DNA of 64,000 nucleotides, from NCBI RefSeq assembly GCF_964019385.1, contig NC_088646.1, positions 41,657,208-41,721,207 on the forward strand, read 5' to 3'. A program made the position numbers and the translations under genes. Shown here in pieces: positions 63,274 through 64,000 of the stretch. A model generated the notes under the pieces. That model saw only the letters and a program-made list of their open reading frames with translations. It made no database searches and had not been told where the DNA came from. Each line of letters opens with the position of its first letter. Positions within the stretch are counted from its first letter, which is position 1. The DNA is from Sycon ciliatum. Taxonomy: Eukaryota > Porifera > Calcarea > Leucosolenida > Sycettidae.

Positions 63274-64000
63274 TGGTGACCCCTGACGCTGCGCTCTTCG
63301 GAGTCTTGAGCATGCCATCCCTGAGCTCGGCCCGCCGCAGTTTCCTGCTCGCCTCAACTCTCGGGAATCCGTCAATCGCCGGCTGTTGACGTAAAACTTG
63401 AGCCTCACCACCACTGGATCCGCCTCGGAGCTGCTGTGGCCCCTGCCACCCTCCCGGCCCACCTGGATACCCCGCTATCCTGCCACGGCACATCGTCCAG
63501 TCGTCTTCGTCTTCGTCCTGGCCTCAAGCTGGAAATTGGCCACCTCCACCCGTCGTACCAGCTCACTCACTGTGCACGCACGCAGGCCCACGCCCGGCAC
63601 CGGACCCATGGAGCTGCGCTCGCCTCCATCTGTCCCCGCCTCACTCGGCACGCCTCGCCCCAGTGCAGCGCTCCTGCTGGTATCCCGCCAAGCCTGCAAC
63701 ATGCAGCCGCCTCTGACATGATAATACTCCTCTGTCACGCGTACATTTCCTCTTTTCTTTCTTGCTGCCTCTGACATGCTCTCCACCTCTGTCACGTTAA
63801 CACACCTCTGACATGTTAATCCGCCTCTGTCATGCATCTCTCTCTTTCCTGCTTTTCTGATTTTTTTTCGGCATTTGTGCCACGATGTTAACAAATTTCA
63901 CACACGCAGCGCTCTCGCTTGTACATAGAAGTATGTATCATATTATTATATTTTTGCCTTTCCGCCTTGTACATGCTGCGCTTTCCTTTCTCTTCTTATT
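63274..64000 (+). other. Possible leader and gag-like region, no intact frame
   Basis: C-rich (CCTCC, CCGCC) from 63280 to 63720, then TCTGACATG/CTCTGTCACG phrases repeated at 63712-63835. Open frames are short (107-139 codons) on both strands and no zinc knuckle or protease is seen. The window ends before any pol region. Confidence 0.35.

Overview
This window is eukaryotic (metazoan) nuclear DNA, most likely from a marine invertebrate such as a sponge, cnidarian or comparable animal. The evidence is GT-AG introns with long spacing, many microsatellites and minisatellites, several classes of non-LTR retrotransposon, hAT, PIF/Harbinger and Tc1/mariner-type miniature elements, and a C-type-lectin-like receptor gene built from exchangeable exons. 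The species cannot be fixed from the sequence. No bacterial operons, CRISPR arrays or rRNA genes are visible.

Layout. 1-10.2 kb holds retroelements and DNA transposons: a non-LTR copy (A1) interrupted by a CR1/L2-like LINE, a non-autonomous hAT with an 8-bp target duplication and a 184-bp internal satellite, and a third copy of the A1 family inserted in a TA-flanked miniature element. 11.4-33.0 kb carries, on the minus strand, the one host gene I can support: a signal-peptide exon, two C-type-lectin-like exons, several cysteine-poor repeat modules, a small EGF-like exon and a terminal transmembrane exon. Every internal exon is a multiple of three and begins and ends in phase 1. Its introns contain five minisatellites (34, 25, 34, 38 and 31 bp), several TA-flanked MITEs, tRNA-Lys-derived repeats, an inverted-repeat element with hammerhead-like motifs, and foldback elements.

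From about 35.1 kb to 63.1 kb the sequence is one palindromic element swollen by nested insertions. The left arm is 35136-40033 and the right arm 41121-63131. Empty-versus-filled comparison of the arms shows which insertions came later: a 2.56-kb TIR element in the left arm; and a LINE, a Harbinger element carrying another LINE, a 627-bp MITE, and a 16.7-kb compound insertion flanked by a 14-bp duplication in the right arm. That compound contains a non-LTR copy (B), a full-length APE-type LINE, a 477-bp tandem array, and an intact 1276-aa R2-like retrotransposon with a restriction-like endonuclease.

The most striking feature is the 477-bp array (50883-56224). Each unit carries a complete hammerhead self-cleaving ribozyme motif: seven on the minus strand to the left of an inversion point near 53987 and five on the plus strand to the right. 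A TATA-like sequence lies about 40 nt before each motif. This is the organisation expected of a retrozyme, a non-coding retroelement that makes unit-length, potentially circular RNAs. A diverged relative with two hammerhead-like motifs sits at 18.4-19.2 kb and shares a block of about 35 nt with the 477-bp unit. The window ends in a probable LTR and leader (63132 onward) exactly where the palindrome homology stops.
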